Program-made: the position numbers and the translations under genes | Shown here: positions 34,652 through 44,215 of the stretch, in pieces | How the letters are laid out: the number at the start of each line of letters is the position of its first letter | Position numbering within the stretch: position 1 is the first letter of the stretch | Notes under the pieces: generated by a model | Told to the model about the DNA's origin: nothing | Seen by the model: only the letters and a program-made list of their open reading frames with translations | Database searches by the model: none | Assembly (NCBI GenBank): GCA_013823635.1 | Contig: PNML01000010.1 | Coordinates: 1 to 51,810, forward strand | DNA: 51,810 nt | Source: Polaromonas sp. | GTDB taxonomy: Bacteria; Pseudomonadota; Gammaproteobacteria; Burkholderiales; Burkholderiaceae_C | Direction: 5' to 3'

Positions 34652-37600
34652 ATGCCCATCCACCCCGGCACCCCCCACGGAGCCACCAATGGCGCGCCCA
34701 GCGGGCCTGACCCGGGTGCAGGCCCTGCCGCCTTGGCCGAGCAGGGCATGCCCCTGGCCGCCGCGCTGCGCCACCAGCGCATCAGCATCCGGGGGGCGCG
34801 CACGCACAACCTGAAGAACATCGACCTCGACATCCCGCGCGACCAGCTGGTGGTCATCACCGGCCTGTCGGGCTCGGGCAAAAGCAGCCTGGCCTTTGAC
34901 ACGCTGTACGCCGAGGGCCAGCGCCGCTACGTGGAAAGCCTTTCCGCTTACGCCCGCCAGTTTTTGCAGCTCATGGACAAGCCCGATGTGGATTTGATCG
35001 AGGGCCTGTCGCCCGCCATCAGCATCGAGCAAAAAGCCACCAGCCACAACCCGCGCTCCACCGTGGGCACGGTGACCGAAATCCACGACTACCTGCGCCT
35101 GCTGTTTGCCCGCGCGGGCACGCCGCACTGCCCCGAGCACGGACAGCCACTGGCCGCCATGAGCGTGAGCCAGATGGTGGATACCGTGATGGGCTGGGCC
35201 GAGGGCACCGAGCCAACGCCGGGCCGCCCCAAGTTGGCGAGCGCCCCCTCGGGGGGCAGCGCAGGCGGCAACGACGCCCAGCGTGGGGGCCCGAGGATCA
35301 TGGTGATGGCGCCGGTGGCGAGGGAGAAAAAGGGCGAGTTCTCCGAGGTGTTCGAGGCCCTCATTGCCCAGGGCTATGTGCGCTTTCGGGTGAACGGCCA
35401 AACGGTGGAAAGCCACGAACTGCCCGAGCTGGAAAAAACCCATAAGCACGACATCGACGTGGTGGTGGACCGCCTCAAGGTGCGCGCCACCCCGTCCGCC
35501 GATGCCCCCGCCGATGGCGAAGAGGCCAAGGCCTACCTGGCCCAACGCCAGCGCCTGGCCGAAAGCTTCGAGGCCGCGCTGCGCCTGGCCGAGGGCCGGG
35601 TGCTGGTGCAGGACATGGATGCCGCAGCATCAAGCGACAAAGAAAAGATAGCTGACAAATCAATCGCAACAAGCGGTGATCGGCTATTTTCTTCTAAATT
35701 TGCCTGTCCGGTGTGCAGTTATGCGCTGGGCGAGCTGGAGCCGCGGCTGTTTTCGTTCAACTCGCCGCAGGGTGCCTGCCCCAGTTGCAACGGTCTGGGC
35801 CACACCGAGGTGTTTGACCCGGCGCGGGTGGTGGCCTTCCCCACCCTGAGCCTCGCCAGCGGGGCCATCAAGGGTTGGGACCGGCGCAACGGTTACTACT
35901 TCGCCATGCTGGAAAGCCTGGGCGCCCATTTCCAGTTCGACGTGGAAGCGCCCTGGGAGACCTTGGGCGAGCGGGTGCAGCAGGTCATTCTGTTTGGCTC
36001 GGGCGACGAGGCCGTGCCGTTCCAGTACGTGATCGACTCGGGCAAAACGGCGGGCCGCAAGGTCACCAAGGCCCACCCGTTCGAGGGCATCGTGCGCAAC
36101 TTTGAGCGCCGCTACCGCGAAACCGACAGCTCTGCCGTGCGCGAAGAACTGGGCCGCTACCGCACCATTCAGCCCTGCCCCGACTGCGGCGGCAGCCGCC
36201 TGCGCCGCGAGGCCCGCCATGTGTTTGTGGGCGAGGGCGAGCAACAGCGCGCCATTTTCGACGTGAGCCACATCACCCTGGGCGAGTCGCTGGCGTACTT
36301 CGAGAACCTGCGACTGAGCGGGGCCAAGGGCGACATTGCCGTGAAGGTGGTGCACGAAATCCGCCAGCGGCTGAAGTTTTTGAACGACGTGGGCCTGAAC
36401 TACCTCAGCCTGGAGCGCAGCGCCGAGAGCCTGAGCGGCGGCGAGGCCCAACGCATCCGCCTGGCCAGCCAGATTGGCAGTGGCCTGACCGGTGTGATGT
36501 ACGTGCTCGACGAGCCCAGCATTGGCCTGCACCAGCGCGACAACGACCGCCTCATTGCCACCTTGCAACACCTGCGCGACCTGGGCAACACCGTGCTGGT
36601 GGTGGAGCACGACGAGGACATGATCCGCACCGCCGACCACGTCATCGACATGGGGCCGGGTGCGGGTGTGCACGGCGGGCGCGTCATGGCCCAGGGCACC
36701 CCCGCCCAGGTGCTGGCCAACCCCGACTCACTCACCGGCCAGTTTTTGAGCGGCACGCGCCAGATTGCGGTGCCCGCCGAGCGCCACGCGCCCTGGGACT
36801 GGGTGACCGTGGTCAACGCCAGCGGCCACAACCTGACCGGCGTGACCGTGCCCTTTCCCATCGGCCTGCTGACCTGCGTGACCGGCGTGAGCGGCTCGGG
36901 CAAGAGCACGCTGGTGAACGACACGCTCTACACCGCCGTGGCCAAGCACCTGTACCGCGCCCACGAGGAGCCCGCCCCGCACGACGAGATTCAGGGGCTG
37001 GAGCACTTCGACAAGGTCATCAACGTGGACCAAAGCCCCATTGGCCGCACGCCGCGCAGCAACCCCGCCACCTACACGGGGCTGTTCACCGCCATCCGCG
37101 AATTGATGGCTGAAACCAACACCGCCAAAGAGCGCGGCTACGGCCCCGGGCGCTTCAGCTTCAACGTCAGCCAGACGGCGGGCGGTGGCCGTTGCGAGGC
37201 CTGTCAGGGCGACGGCGTGGTGAAGGTGGAAATGCACTTTTTGCCCGACGTGTACGTGCCCTGCGACGTGTGCCACGGCCAGCGCTACAACCGCGAAACC
37301 CTGGAGGTGCTCTACAAGGGCAAAAACATCGCCCATGTGCTGGACATGACGGTGGGCGAGGCAGCCGCCTTTTTCAGCGCCGTGCCCAGCATCGCCCGCA
37401 AGCTGCAAACCCTGCTGGACGTGGGCCTCTCCTACGTGCGCCTGGGGCAAAGCGCCACCACGCTCTCCGGCGGCGAAGCCCAGCGCGTGAAGCTGGCGCT
37501 GGAACTGAGCAAACGCGACACGGGCCGCACCCTGTACATATTGGACGAGCCCACCACCGGCCTGCACTTTGCCGACATCGAGCTGCTGCTGAAGGTGCTG

Positions 37601-37801
37601 CACCAGCTGCGCGACGCAGGCAACACCCTGGTGGTGATTGAGCACAACCTGGACGTCATCAAAACCGCCGACTGGCTCATCGACATGGGTCCTGAAGGCG
37701 GTGCGGGCGGCGGCACCGTGGTGGCCACCGGCACGCCCGAGCAACTGGCCGCCGTGGAGGCCAGCTACACCGGGCGGTATTTGCGGCGGTATTTGAAGTG
37801 A
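34652..37801 (+). CDS. uvrA: UvrABC nucleotide excision repair ATPase UvrA
   Basis: Damage-recognition ATPase of nucleotide excision repair. 1049 aa, about 100 longer than E. coli UvrA. Present: Walker A sites GLSGSGKSS and [12 protein letters not shown] signatures [12 protein letters not shown] and [12 protein letters not shown], and zinc modules CPVC...CPSC and CEAC...CDVC. Two extra segments stand out. One at about 188-216 ([20 protein letters not shown]) is from a GC-rich repeat. One at about 328-352 ([19 protein letters not shown]) is from a dispersed AT-rich element. Start: ATG 34652 gives a Pro/Gly-rich extension; ATG 34748 ([10 protein letters not shown]) is nearer the conserved [13 protein letters not shown]. 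Confidence 0.96.
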   Translation: MPIHPGTPHGATNGAPSGPDPGAGPAALAEQGMPLAAALRHQRISIRGARTHNLKNIDLDIPRDQLVVITGLSGSGKSSLAFDTLYAEGQRRYVESLSAYARQFLQLMDKPDVDLIEGLSPAISIEQKATSHNPRSTVGTVTEIHDYLRLLFARAGTPHCPEHGQPLAAMSVSQMVDTVMGWAEGTEPTPGRPKLASAPSGGSAGGNDAQRGGPRIMVMAPVAREKKGEFSEVFEALIAQGYVRFRVNGQTVESHELPELEKTHKHDIDVVVDRLKVRATPSADAPADGEEAKAYLAQRQRLAESFEAALRLAEGRVLVQDMDAAASSDKEKIADKSIATSGDRLFSSKFACPVCSYALGELEPRLFSFNSPQGACPSCNGLGHTEVFDPARVVAFPTLSLASGAIKGWDRRNGYYFAMLESLGAHFQFDVEAPWETLGERVQQVILFGSGDEAVPFQYVIDSGKTAGRKVTKAHPFEGIVRNFERRYRETDSSAVREELGRYRTIQPCPDCGGSRLRREARHVFVGEGEQQRAIFDVSHITLGESLAYFENLRLSGAKGDIAVKVVHEIRQRLKFLNDVGLNYLSLERSAESLSGGEAQRIRLASQIGSGLTGVMYVLDEPSIGLHQRDNDRLIATLQHLRDLGNTVLVVEHDEDMIRTADHVIDMGPGAGVHGGRVMAQGTPAQVLANPDSLTGQFLSGTRQIAVPAERHAPWDWVTVVNASGHNLTGVTVPFPIGLLTCVTGVSGSGKSTLVNDTLYTAVAKHLYRAHEEPAPHDEIQGLEHFDKVINVDQSPIGRTPRSNPATYTGLFTAIRELMAETNTAKERGYGPGRFSFNVSQTAGGGRCEACQGDGVVKVEMHFLPDVYVPCDVCHGQRYNRETLEVLYKGKNIAHVLDMTVGEAAAFFSAVPSIARKLQTLLDVGLSYVRLGQSATTLSGGEAQRVKLALELSKRDTGRTLYILDEPTTGLHFADIELLLKVLHQLRDAGNTLVVIEHNLDVIKTADWLIDMGPEGGAGGGTVVATGTPEQLAAVEASYTGRYLRRYLK
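35220..35296 (+). repeat. GC-rich repeat-like insert within uvrA
   Basis: A block bounded by GGGCCGCCCC and GTGGGGGCCC has in its centre the hairpin GCCCCC (35243-35248), TCG, GGGGGC (35252-35257). It encodes a low-complexity loop absent from standard UvrA. From memory, similar blocks (CCCCAAG...CCCCCTCGGGGGGCAGCG...GTGGGGGC) are scattered in Comamonadaceae genomes. Only this copy was seen in the window. Confidence 0.5.
35644..35706 (+). repeat. Dispersed AT-rich element, copy 5 (in frame in uvrA)
   Basis: ATAGC (35648-35652), 22 nt from AGC to AGC, then AGCGGTGATCGGCTATTTTCTTC. It is oriented with the gene and read as ATA-GCT ... AGC-GGT, giving [18 protein letters not shown] just before the first zinc-module cysteine. 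Confidence 0.8.
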
Positions 37802-37911
37802 ACCGGGCCGGTACCCGCTGATCCGTCTGCGGCACTTCTGCGGCCCATTTGGGCGAGATGGCCAAGCCAGCGGGGTGGCGCCACGGCCATGTTGCTGGCA
37901 GACTGTGCCGC

Positions 37912-38826
37912 ATGACGCGTCACCCTGCCCGCACGCACCAGCATCCAGCGACGGTCCCCGTGCGGGCGGTGGCGGCTCGCTTGCCCAAGGGTCGGGATGA
38001 GGTGCAGGTGTTCCAGCGCTTGGCGTCCACCAGCCTGGCCCAGTGGCAGGCCAACCGGGCTGGGTTGGCGGGCCCACAGGCCGATGTGGAATACGTGCAC
38101 CAGGCGCGTGTGGCGTTGCGGCGCTTGCGCTCGGCCATGGACCTGTTTGGTCATGTGTTGCCCAGGGCCTGGCTGCGGCGGTGGAAACCGTTCTGGCGGA
38201 CACAGGCCCGCAGTCTGGGCGTTGCCCGAGACTGGGATGTGCTGGTCAACGACTGGCTGCCCCGCGTGAGCGCCGTGGCCGACCTGGCCCCGACCTTGTC
38301 GGCTTGGTCGCAGACCCATCGGGAGGCTGCGCATGCCGAGTTGCTGGCACAGGTGAACCAAGCTGGAATTGACCGGCAACTCAAGGCCTTTTGCCGCAGC
38401 GTGGATCGCCTGCCGCCGGGTACCAAGCCTGTCCGGGTGCGCCCGCGTTGGGTGCGCCAGCGCGTTCGGCGGCTGCACGAGCAGGCTGTGCGCGCCTGCC
38501 GGGCGGTGGTGGATGCGGATGAGGAATCTCGCCACGCGCTGCGCATCCGCCTCAAACGCCTGCGTTACACCGTGGATTTTCTGGCGCAGTGGATGCCGCC
38601 CAAGCGCGTGCGGCGCTACCAGCGGGCATTGGCCGCCGTGCTGGACCACCTGGGCCAGCTGAACGACCTGGCCACCGTGCGCCGCCTGTTGTCAGGCGCA
38701 CCCGTGGAGGTTCAGTCCTTGCTCGACGACTGGCTGTGCCACCAGGAGTCCACCCTGCTGATCCGCTTGCCCATGGCGCTGCAGGCTTGGCAGCAGACGG
38801 TCCTGCCCTGGAAGCGCCGTCACTGA
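37912..38826 (+). CDS. CHAD-domain protein
   Basis: Protein of 304 aa made of one CHAD domain, an alpha-helical fold with conserved basic and His residues that binds polyphosphate. Motifs: YVHQARVALRRLRSAMDLF in the first repeat and HALRIRLKRLRYTVDFLAQW in the second; each has H followed by RxxLRRLR. No N-terminal CYTH domain is present, so it is not a fused triphosphatase. Start ATG 37912 was chosen (MTRHPARTHQ); ATG 37849 would add 21 residues. The stop is 16 nt from that of convergent pyrF. Physiological role not known. Confidence 0.85.
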   Translation: MTRHPARTHQHPATVPVRAVAARLPKGRDEVQVFQRLASTSLAQWQANRAGLAGPQADVEYVHQARVALRRLRSAMDLFGHVLPRAWLRRWKPFWRTQARSLGVARDWDVLVNDWLPRVSAVADLAPTLSAWSQTHREAAHAELLAQVNQAGIDRQLKAFCRSVDRLPPGTKPVRVRPRWVRQRVRRLHEQAVRACRAVVDADEESRHALRIRLKRLRYTVDFLAQWMPPKRVRRYQRALAAVLDHLGQLNDLATVRRLLSGAPVEVQSLLDDWLCHQESTLLIRLPMALQAWQQTVLPWKRRH

Positions 38827-38842
38827 GCCCGAGGCCGCTGGG

Positions 38843-39670
38843 TCAGCGTGCCTTGGCCGCGTTCAGCAACTCACGCGTGCGAATGGCCTCTGCCCGTGCC
38901 GCCTCGGCAAAGTCGGCACCGCTGCTGGCGTACAGGATGGCGCGCGACGAGTTGACCGAAATCAGGCCTTGTGCCGTCAGCCCCGCTTGCACCGTGGCCT
39001 TGGCATCGCCGCCCTGGGCACCCACGCCGGGAATCAGCAGGGGCAGGGTGGGGGCAATGTCACGCACGCGGGCAATTTCGGCGGGGTAGGTGGCACCCAC
39101 CACCAGGCCCAGCTGGCCGTTCACGTTCCACGGGTCTTGGGCCAGGCGGGCGATGTGCTCGTACAGCAGGGGCTGGCCGTCCACGCTGGCCAGGCGCTGG
39201 CTTTGCAGGTCGTCCCCGCCGGGGTTGGAGGTGCGGCACAGCAGGTAGGCGCCTTTGCCCTCGTACTTCAAATACGGCAGCACCGAATCGAAGCCCATGA
39301 AGGGTGACAGCGTGACGCAGTCGGCCCCGTAGCGCTCAAACGCCTCTTTGGCGTACTGCTCGGCGGTGGAGCCGATGTCGCCACGCTTGGCGTCCAGAAT
39401 GACCGGAACCTGCGGGGCCACGCGGCGCAGGTGGGCCATCAGTTTTTCGAGTTGGTCTTCGGCGCGGTGGGCGGCGAAGTAGGCAATTTGTGGCTTGAAC
39501 GACTGGGCCTGGTCGGCCGTGGCGTCGACGATGGCCGCGCAGAAGTCAAAAATCTTGCTGGCATCGCCCTTCCAGGCACCCGGAAAACGGGCGGGTTCGG
39601 GGTCCAGGCCCACGCACAGCAGGGAGTTGTGGTGCGCTGAGGCCGCGCCAAGCATGTCGGTGAAAGTCAT
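38843..39670 (-). CDS. pyrF: Orotidine 5'-phosphate decarboxylase (type II)
   Basis: Last step of de novo UMP synthesis. 275 aa, of the longer type II form. Motifs: [24 protein letters not shown], the catalytic Lys-Asp array [18 protein letters not shown], and [12 protein letters not shown] near the end with [10 protein letters not shown]. Start ATG 39670, 9 nt after the udg stop, making it the last gene of the tsaB-rimI-udg-pyrF unit. Confidence 0.96.
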   Translation of the reverse strand: MTFTDMLGAASAHHNSLLCVGLDPEPARFPGAWKGDASKIFDFCAAIVDATADQAQSFKPQIAYFAAHRAEDQLEKLMAHLRRVAPQVPVILDAKRGDIGSTAEQYAKEAFERYGADCVTLSPFMGFDSVLPYLKYEGKGAYLLCRTSNPGGDDLQSQRLASVDGQPLLYEHIARLAQDPWNVNGQLGLVVGATYPAEIARVRDIAPTLPLLIPGVGAQGGDAKATVQAGLTAQGLISVNSSRAILYASSGADFAEAARAEAIRTRELLNAAKAR

Positions 39671-39679
39671 CCCCCGATT

Positions 39680-40552
39680 TTAGGGAGCCGCTGACGCGAC
39701 CGGTTCCGCCAGGGGGTTGTGGTCCACATGGGCCATGGCCAGGCACAGGTCGTCCCACACCTTGGCTTTGTCGGCGGGGTTGCGCAGCAGGTAGGCCGGG
39801 TGGTAGCTGACCACCACGGGGATGCCGGCCACGGTGTACACCGGGCCGCGCAGTTTGCCCAGGGGGGCTTTGTCGGCGTCGGGCACCACGCCTTGCAGCA
39901 GCGCCTGGGCGGCAAATTTGCCCAGCGCCAGGATGATGTCGGGCTGCACCAGCGTGATCTGGCGGTGCAGGTAGGGCAGGCACTGGGCCACCTCGGTGGG
40001 CTCCGGGTTGCGGTTGTGCGGCGGGCGGCACTTGATGACGTTGGCAATGTACACATCGCGCTCGCGCGTCAGGCCCATGGCGGTCAGCATGGCGTCCAGC
40101 AGCTGGCCGGCGGGGCCGACGAAAGGCAGGCCCTGTTGGTCTTCCTGCTCGCCCGGGGCTTCGCCCACCACCATCCAGCGGGCCTGGCGGGACCCCATGC
40201 CGGGCACGGCCTGGGTGCGGCCCTGGCACAGCCCGCAGGCTTGGCACTGGCCAATGGCGTGCTCCAGCGTGTCCCAGTCCATGTCGGCGGTGGGGCCGGG
40301 GTCGCTCAGGGGTGTTGCGGCGACAGGCGCGGGCGGGTGGGTCCGTGCTGTGGCGTCGCTGCGGGCAGGCGATTGTTGGTCAAAATGGCCTTTATCGCTG
40401 GTGCTTGTTGGTGTTTCAGCTGCTGTTTTGTTTGCAGGTGTTGGGGCGGCGTCTGCCGCGGTGGGCCACCAGTGGGTGATGCCCATGGCCTGCAGCATGG
40501 CGCGCTGGCGCTCATCCAGGTGCAGGCTGTGGGGGGTGGGGTGGTCGCTCAT
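39680..40552 (-). CDS. Family 4-type uracil-DNA glycosylase (iron-sulfur)
   Basis: Removes uracil from DNA; Fe-S containing type 4/5 UDG of 290 aa. An N-terminal low-complexity region (1-105) includes the peptide of a dispersed element. The glycosylase core has cluster cysteines CQACGLC, KCRPP and CLPYL. The active-site motif GEAPGEQEDQQGLPFVGPAGQLLD and the second motif SYHPAYLLRNP are present. Similar domains have been annotated as the amino-terminal part of phage-type DNA polymerase. Starts by a 4-nt ATGA overlap with the rimI stop. Confidence 0.9.
   Translation of the reverse strand: MSDHPTPHSLHLDERQRAMLQAMGITHWWPTAADAAPTPANKTAAETPTSTSDKGHFDQQSPARSDATARTHPPAPVAATPLSDPGPTADMDWDTLEHAIGQCQACGLCQGRTQAVPGMGSRQARWMVVGEAPGEQEDQQGLPFVGPAGQLLDAMLTAMGLTRERDVYIANVIKCRPPHNRNPEPTEVAQCLPYLHRQITLVQPDIILALGKFAAQALLQGVVPDADKAPLGKLRGPVYTVAGIPVVVSYHPAYLLRNPADKAKVWDDLCLAMAHVDHNPLAEPVASAAP
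40376..40437 (-). repeat. Dispersed AT-rich element, copy 6 (in frame in the uracil-DNA glycosylase gene)
   Basis: On the minus strand: GCAGC, 22 nt from AGC to AGC, AGCGATAAAGGCCATTTTGACC. Same orientation as the gene and same frame phase as the uvrA and cnoX copies (GCA-GCT ... AGC-GAT). It encodes TAAETPTSTSDKGHFDQQ in the variable linker before the Fe-S core. Confidence 0.78.
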
Positions 40553-41130
40553 GGGGTTGGTGGTCGGTTGGTGGCCAGGGGGGCGGCGGTGAGCGCGGTG
40601 CTGTCCCAGGTGTGCAGGTTCAGGTTCATGACCACGGCGTCTTCGCGCTGGCCGTGGCCCGCCGGGTAGTACTCTTTGCGCACGCCCATGGGCTGAAAAC
40701 CAAAGCGTTGGTACAAGCCGCGGGCGGGGGCGTTGCCGGTGCGCACCTCCAGCCAAAGCCATTGCGCACCCTGTGCCAGTGCCTGCGTGGCCAGCGATTG
40801 CAGCAGCACCTGCCCCCAGCCCTGGCGGCGGTGTTCCGGCGCCACCGCGATGTTGAGCAGGTGCACCTCGTCCAGCACCTGCATGGCCACCCAGTAGCCC
40901 AGCAGCAACTGGCCACTGGCGGTGAGGGGGTGGACCGCATCACCCGGCAAGGCGGGCGTGGTCAGCATGTGCGCGGGGTAGCCCGACTGCAATGAGTCCT
41001 GGAAATTGAGCCGCGACCACGGGTGGGTGTAGGCGCGCTTTTCCATTTCCCACACGGTGTCCAGGTCGTCCAGCGTCAGGGGCACCAGTTGCAGCTCACG
41101 CTGCCCGGGTGGGGTCGGGCGCAGGCTCAT
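40549..41130 (-). CDS. rimI: Ribosomal protein S18 N-terminal acetyltransferase
   Basis: GNAT acetyltransferase of 193 aa. The acetyl-CoA signature is in LLNIAVAPEHRRQGWGQVLLQSL, followed by LEVRTGNAPARGLYQRFGFQPMGVRKEYYP, typical of RimI. The C-terminal tail of about 20 residues is longer than in E. coli RimI (148 aa). Position between tsaB and udg matches the common proteobacterial tsaB-rimI pairing. Start ATG 41130 overlaps the tsaB stop by 4 nt. Confidence 0.93.
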   Translation of the reverse strand: MSLRPTPPGQRELQLVPLTLDDLDTVWEMEKRAYTHPWSRLNFQDSLQSGYPAHMLTTPALPGDAVHPLTASGQLLLGYWVAMQVLDEVHLLNIAVAPEHRRQGWGQVLLQSLATQALAQGAQWLWLEVRTGNAPARGLYQRFGFQPMGVRKEYYPAGHGQREDAVVMNLNLHTWDSTALTAAPLATNRPPTP

Positions 41131-41936
41131 GGCTGGCGGGCGCGCTCTGCCGTGGTCTGGGCCACCTTGTCGCGCACGTACAGGGGTTGTGCCTGGGCGG
41201 GTGGGGTGGCCAGCCCCTGGGCAAGCAGGCCAGGGGCCAGGCGCAGCAGGGCCGCGGCGGTGGGCCAGGCCGTCAGCGGGGGCTGGCCGGTCACGGGCAG
41301 GCGGCTGCCGTGCAGCTCGAACACATTGCCCACCAGCTGGCCTGCCCGGGCCGCGTCGCCGAGCAGGTCGGCCAGCTGCTCGGGCTGGCACAGCCAGGGG
41401 CCACCCTGCAACTGGGCCAAGGGCTGCGTGCGGTCGGGGAAGTGGTAGGTGGCGGCGTAGACCTCGTCCATGCGGGCGTCCAGCACGGCGGTGAGGGTGC
41501 AGGCCTGGGGAGCACCCGGGTCAGGCGCGGTGCCGTGCAGCTGCTGGCGGGCGTCCTCTGCCACGGCCATCAGGGTGTCGATGCCCAGCACGGGCAGCCC
41601 CTGTGGGTGGCGGGCCGTGCGCGTGCCGTATGCAAGGCCTTGCACCACGGCCACGGCCGTGCGCAAGCCCGTGAACGCGCCCGGGCCACGGCCGAACACC
41701 ACCGCATCCAGCTCACCCAGCTGGGTGTGGCCTTGCGCCAGCAGGTCGAGCACGGTGGGGATGAGCTGGGCCGACGCCTGGGCACCGCCTTCGCCCTGGT
41801 GAAGCCACAGGCGGGGTTGGGCAGACACATGTGGTGAGTCAGCAGACAAGGCTGCGGGCAGCATCAACCCCACCGACAGCCAGTGGGTGCTGGTGTCAAT
41901 GGCCAGCAAGCGAGGTGGCGAGACGGCGGGTGGCAT
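41127..41936 (-). CDS. tsaB: tRNA threonylcarbamoyladenosine biosynthesis protein TsaB
   Basis: Scaffold partner of TsaD for t6A37 modification of ANN-decoding tRNAs; ASKHA fold, no catalysis itself. 269 aa. LLAIDTSTHWLSVGL at the N-terminus and DAVVFGRGPGAFTGLRTAVAVVQGLAYG are diagnostic; VLDARMDEVYAATY lies mid-protein. Longer than E. coli TsaB (231 aa) by loops rich in Pro and Gln. Start ATG 41936, 7 nt downstream of the small secreted-protein gene, so those genes may be co-transcribed. The partner sua5 (tsaC function) is also in this window near 47 kb. Confidence 0.94.
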   Translation of the reverse strand: MPPAVSPPRLLAIDTSTHWLSVGLMLPAALSADSPHVSAQPRLWLHQGEGGAQASAQLIPTVLDLLAQGHTQLGELDAVVFGRGPGAFTGLRTAVAVVQGLAYGTRTARHPQGLPVLGIDTLMAVAEDARQQLHGTAPDPGAPQACTLTAVLDARMDEVYAATYHFPDRTQPLAQLQGGPWLCQPEQLADLLGDAARAGQLVGNVFELHGSRLPVTGQPPLTAWPTAAALLRLAPGLLAQGLATPPAQAQPLYVRDKVAQTTAERARQP

Positions 41937-41943
41937 CACTGGG

Positions 41944-42222
41944 TCAGTAGGGGCAGCCCGACAAAATGCGCTTCTGGGCCGCTTCAGCCGCGGTCTTGGC
42001 GTTGGTTTTGAGCTGTTTGCCCACGTCGGGCAGTACCTCGGTGACGGCACTTCTGACGGCTTCGGCGCCGCCTGTGCAGAGCACCCCCAGTTTGGGGTAG
42101 GCTTGCTGCACGGCCTTGACGATGATGGCGGCGTCGTTCGCCACGGGAGGCGATTGAGCCCAGGCCGCGCCCGTCGCCAAGCCCACCATTCCCACGACTG
42201 CCCATTGAGACAGATTGACCAT
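41944..42222 (-). CDS. Small secreted protein of unknown function
   Basis: Protein of 92 aa with a clear Sec signal peptide (MVNLSQWAVVGMVGLATGAAWA, cut before QS). A mature part of about 70 residues contains two cysteines (LCTGG and SGCPY at the very end) that could form one disulfide. Helical, Ala-rich. I recognise no family. Start ATG 42222 was chosen because CGAGGAG lies 8 nt upstream; the frame is open for 11 codons before. Only 7 nt separate it from tsaB, and it diverges from dacB (82 nt apart), so both may share a regulatory region. Confidence 0.75.
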   Translation of the reverse strand: MVNLSQWAVVGMVGLATGAAWAQSPPVANDAAIIVKAVQQAYPKLGVLCTGGAEAVRSAVTEVLPDVGKQLKTNAKTAAEAAQKRILSGCPY

Positions 42223-42303
42223 GCGCCTGCTCCTCGAGAATTGGAAAGCTGCCAATCGTAGCCGGGTTCCTCACCGGTGTGCCCCTGTGCGCGGGGGGTG
42301 GTG

Positions 42304-43806
42304 ATGCCCACCCGTCTGCTGGGTGCGCGACTGGCGCGGGTGTGTGGCCTGGGCTGGGGTCTTGCATGGGGTTGGTGCGTGGTCATGGTCAGTGGTGCGG
42401 CTTGGGCGCAGGCGCTGCCGCCGACCGTGAGCGCGGCCCTGAAAAAGGCCGGTATTCCCGCCGATGCGCTGTCGGTGGCGGTGGCGTCCACCGATGCCAG
42501 CCAACCCCCCCGCTTGCGCGCGGGCGCCGAGCGCCCGGTCAACCCCGCCTCGGTCATGAAGCTGGTGACCACCTACGCCGCACTGGACCTGCTGGGCCCA
42601 CAGTTCACCTGGCGCACGCCGTTCTGGGTGGATGGCACGGTCAGCCAGGGCTTGTTGCGCGGCAACCTGTACATCCAGGGCGGCGGAGACCCCAAATTCG
42701 TGATGGAGCGCATCACGGCGGCGTTGCAGGCCGTGCAGGCCCAGGGGGTGACCGTGGTTCGCGGCGACATCGTGCTGGACCAGAGCGGTTTTCAGCTGGC
42801 ACCGGTGGACCCCGCCGCCTTCGACGGTGAGCGCCTGCGCCCCTACAACGCCACGCCGCAGGCCTTGCTGGTCAACTTCAAGTCGCTGTTGCTGGGGTTT
42901 GTGCCCGATGTGGCGGCGGGTGTGGCCCGCATCACTGTTGAGCCGCCCTTGCACGGCGTGCAGGTGGACACGGTCGTGCCCTTGTCCGGCGGGCCGTGTG
43001 GTGATTGGCGCACCGCCTTGCAGGCCAGGCTGGACGACCCCGACCGCGTGCGGTTTGTCGGCAGCTTTCCCAGCCGCTGCGGCGAGCGCACCTGGCCCGT
43101 GGCCTACACCGACCCCGAGCGCTTTGCCGAGCGGGCACTGGAAGGTTTGTGGCGGGCCAATGGCGGCCTGCTCACCGGTCAGGTGCGTCAGGGGGTGGTG
43201 CCGCCCACCGCCAGGCCTCTGCACGAGGCGCAGTCGCTGCCTCTGGCGGACATCATTGCCGACGTGAACAAGTTCAGCAACAACATCATGGCGCAGCAGG
43301 TGTTTCTGACCCTGGGCCGTGTGCCCATGGAGCGTGAGCGCCGCCCCAACGAGGCCACGCTGGCCGGGGTGGGCAGTTTTGAGCGCTCGCGCGCCCGCAT
43401 CGGTCAATGGTGGCGCAGCCGCTTTGGCAACCGCGTGTCCGAACCCGTGCTGGACAACGGCTCCGGCCTGTCGCGGGAAGAACGGGTCAGCGCCGACAGC
43501 CTGCTGGTGTTGCTGCGCGACGCCGCCCGTCACCCACAAGCCGAGGTGCTCATGCAATCGCTGCCCGTGGCGGGGGTGGATGGCACGGCCGCCCGCATGG
43601 GCGAGCGCGGCATCCTGAAACAGGCGCTGGGCCAGGCGCGCGTCAAAACCGGCTCCTTGCGCGACGTGGCGGCGGTGGCCGGTTACGTGCAGGGCCAGGG
43701 TGGCAACCCCTGGGTGGTGGTGGCCATCGTCAACCACCCCCAGGCGGCACAGGCCAGGCCCGTGCTCGATGCGGTGCTGGAATGGGCGGCCGGCTTGCCG
43801 CGCTGA
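42304..43806 (+). CDS. dacB: D-alanyl-D-alanine carboxypeptidase/endopeptidase (PBP4, peptidase S13)
   Basis: Periplasmic low-molecular-mass penicillin-binding protein of 500 aa that trims and cleaves peptidoglycan cross-links. Signal peptide through AAWAQA. Active-site triad of motifs: SVMK (Ser83, Lys86) in NPASVMKLVTTYAALDLLG, KFSNNIMAQQ (SxN) and VKTGSLRDVAAVAGYV (KTG). The long insert between SxxK and SxN typical of PBP4 is present. Start ATG 42304, preceded by GCGGGGGGTGG; the frame opens at 42277. Confidence 0.95.
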   Translation: MPTRLLGARLARVCGLGWGLAWGWCVVMVSGAAWAQALPPTVSAALKKAGIPADALSVAVASTDASQPPRLRAGAERPVNPASVMKLVTTYAALDLLGPQFTWRTPFWVDGTVSQGLLRGNLYIQGGGDPKFVMERITAALQAVQAQGVTVVRGDIVLDQSGFQLAPVDPAAFDGERLRPYNATPQALLVNFKSLLLGFVPDVAAGVARITVEPPLHGVQVDTVVPLSGGPCGDWRTALQARLDDPDRVRFVGSFPSRCGERTWPVAYTDPERFAERALEGLWRANGGLLTGQVRQGVVPPTARPLHEAQSLPLADIIADVNKFSNNIMAQQVFLTLGRVPMERERRPNEATLAGVGSFERSRARIGQWWRSRFGNRVSEPVLDNGSGLSREERVSADSLLVLLRDAARHPQAEVLMQSLPVAGVDGTAARMGERGILKQALGQARVKTGSLRDVAAVAGYVQGQGGNPWVVVAIVNHPQAAQARPVLDAVLEWAAGLPR

Positions 43807-43865
43807 ATGCGCCGGGCTGGTCAGAGGCGACAATGCGGGCCTTTCCTGCTGGTGCCCCCTTGCCC

Positions 43866-44126
43866 ATGACCCTGACCTTGATTGATGTGGCCGGCTTCCT
43901 TGCCGCCACCCTGACCACCCTGAGCTTTGTGCCCCAGGCCTTGCACACCTTCAAGACCAAGGATGTGAGCGGCATCTCCCTGGGCATGTACGGCGTGTTC
44001 ACCGCGGGCGTGTCGCTGTGGTTGCTCTACGGGTGGCTGCTGCAGGCGTGGCCCATCGTGGTGGCCAATGCCATCACCCTGGCGCTGGCGATGAGCATCC
44101 TGGCCATGAAGCTGCGCTACCGCTGA
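43866..44126 (+). CDS. SemiSWEET/PQ-loop sugar transporter-like protein
   Basis: Three-helix membrane protein of 86 aa, the half-size bacterial SWEET that dimerises to form a sugar channel. The PQ-loop motif TTLSFVPQALHTFKTKDVSGIS is complete, followed by helix 2 (YGVFTAGVSLWLLYGWLL) and helix 3 (IVVANAITLALAMSILAM). Start ATG 43866 (MTLTLIDVAGF); ATG 43833 would add 11 residues of non-family sequence. The gene follows dacB by 59 nt and is short but not a shadow. Substrate not predictable. Confidence 0.88.
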   Translation: MTLTLIDVAGFLAATLTTLSFVPQALHTFKTKDVSGISLGMYGVFTAGVSLWLLYGWLLQAWPIVVANAITLALAMSILAMKLRYR

Positions 44127-44135
44127 GCGCGCAGC

Positions 44136-44161
44136 CCTGGTGGCCTGGGTGGGCCACCAGG
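44136..44161. terminator. Hairpin after the SemiSWEET gene
   Basis: Perfect 10-bp stem CCTGGTGGCC (44136-44145), loop TGGGTG, GGCCACCAGG (44152-44161), 10 nt after the stop codon. There is no T tract, so it may act as a transcript-end stabiliser or a weak terminator. Confidence 0.5.
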
Positions 44162-44215
44162 CTTGGTGTAAACCCTGTGGTACGGGCCTGTGGCGGGTTT
44201 TAACATGGTTTGGAT

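Noticed and set aside
33137-35545. 802-codon minus-strand ORF across the MFS gene and start of uvrA
   Set aside because: A long GC-rich open frame with no domain; it overlaps the real MFS frame and the uvrA start.
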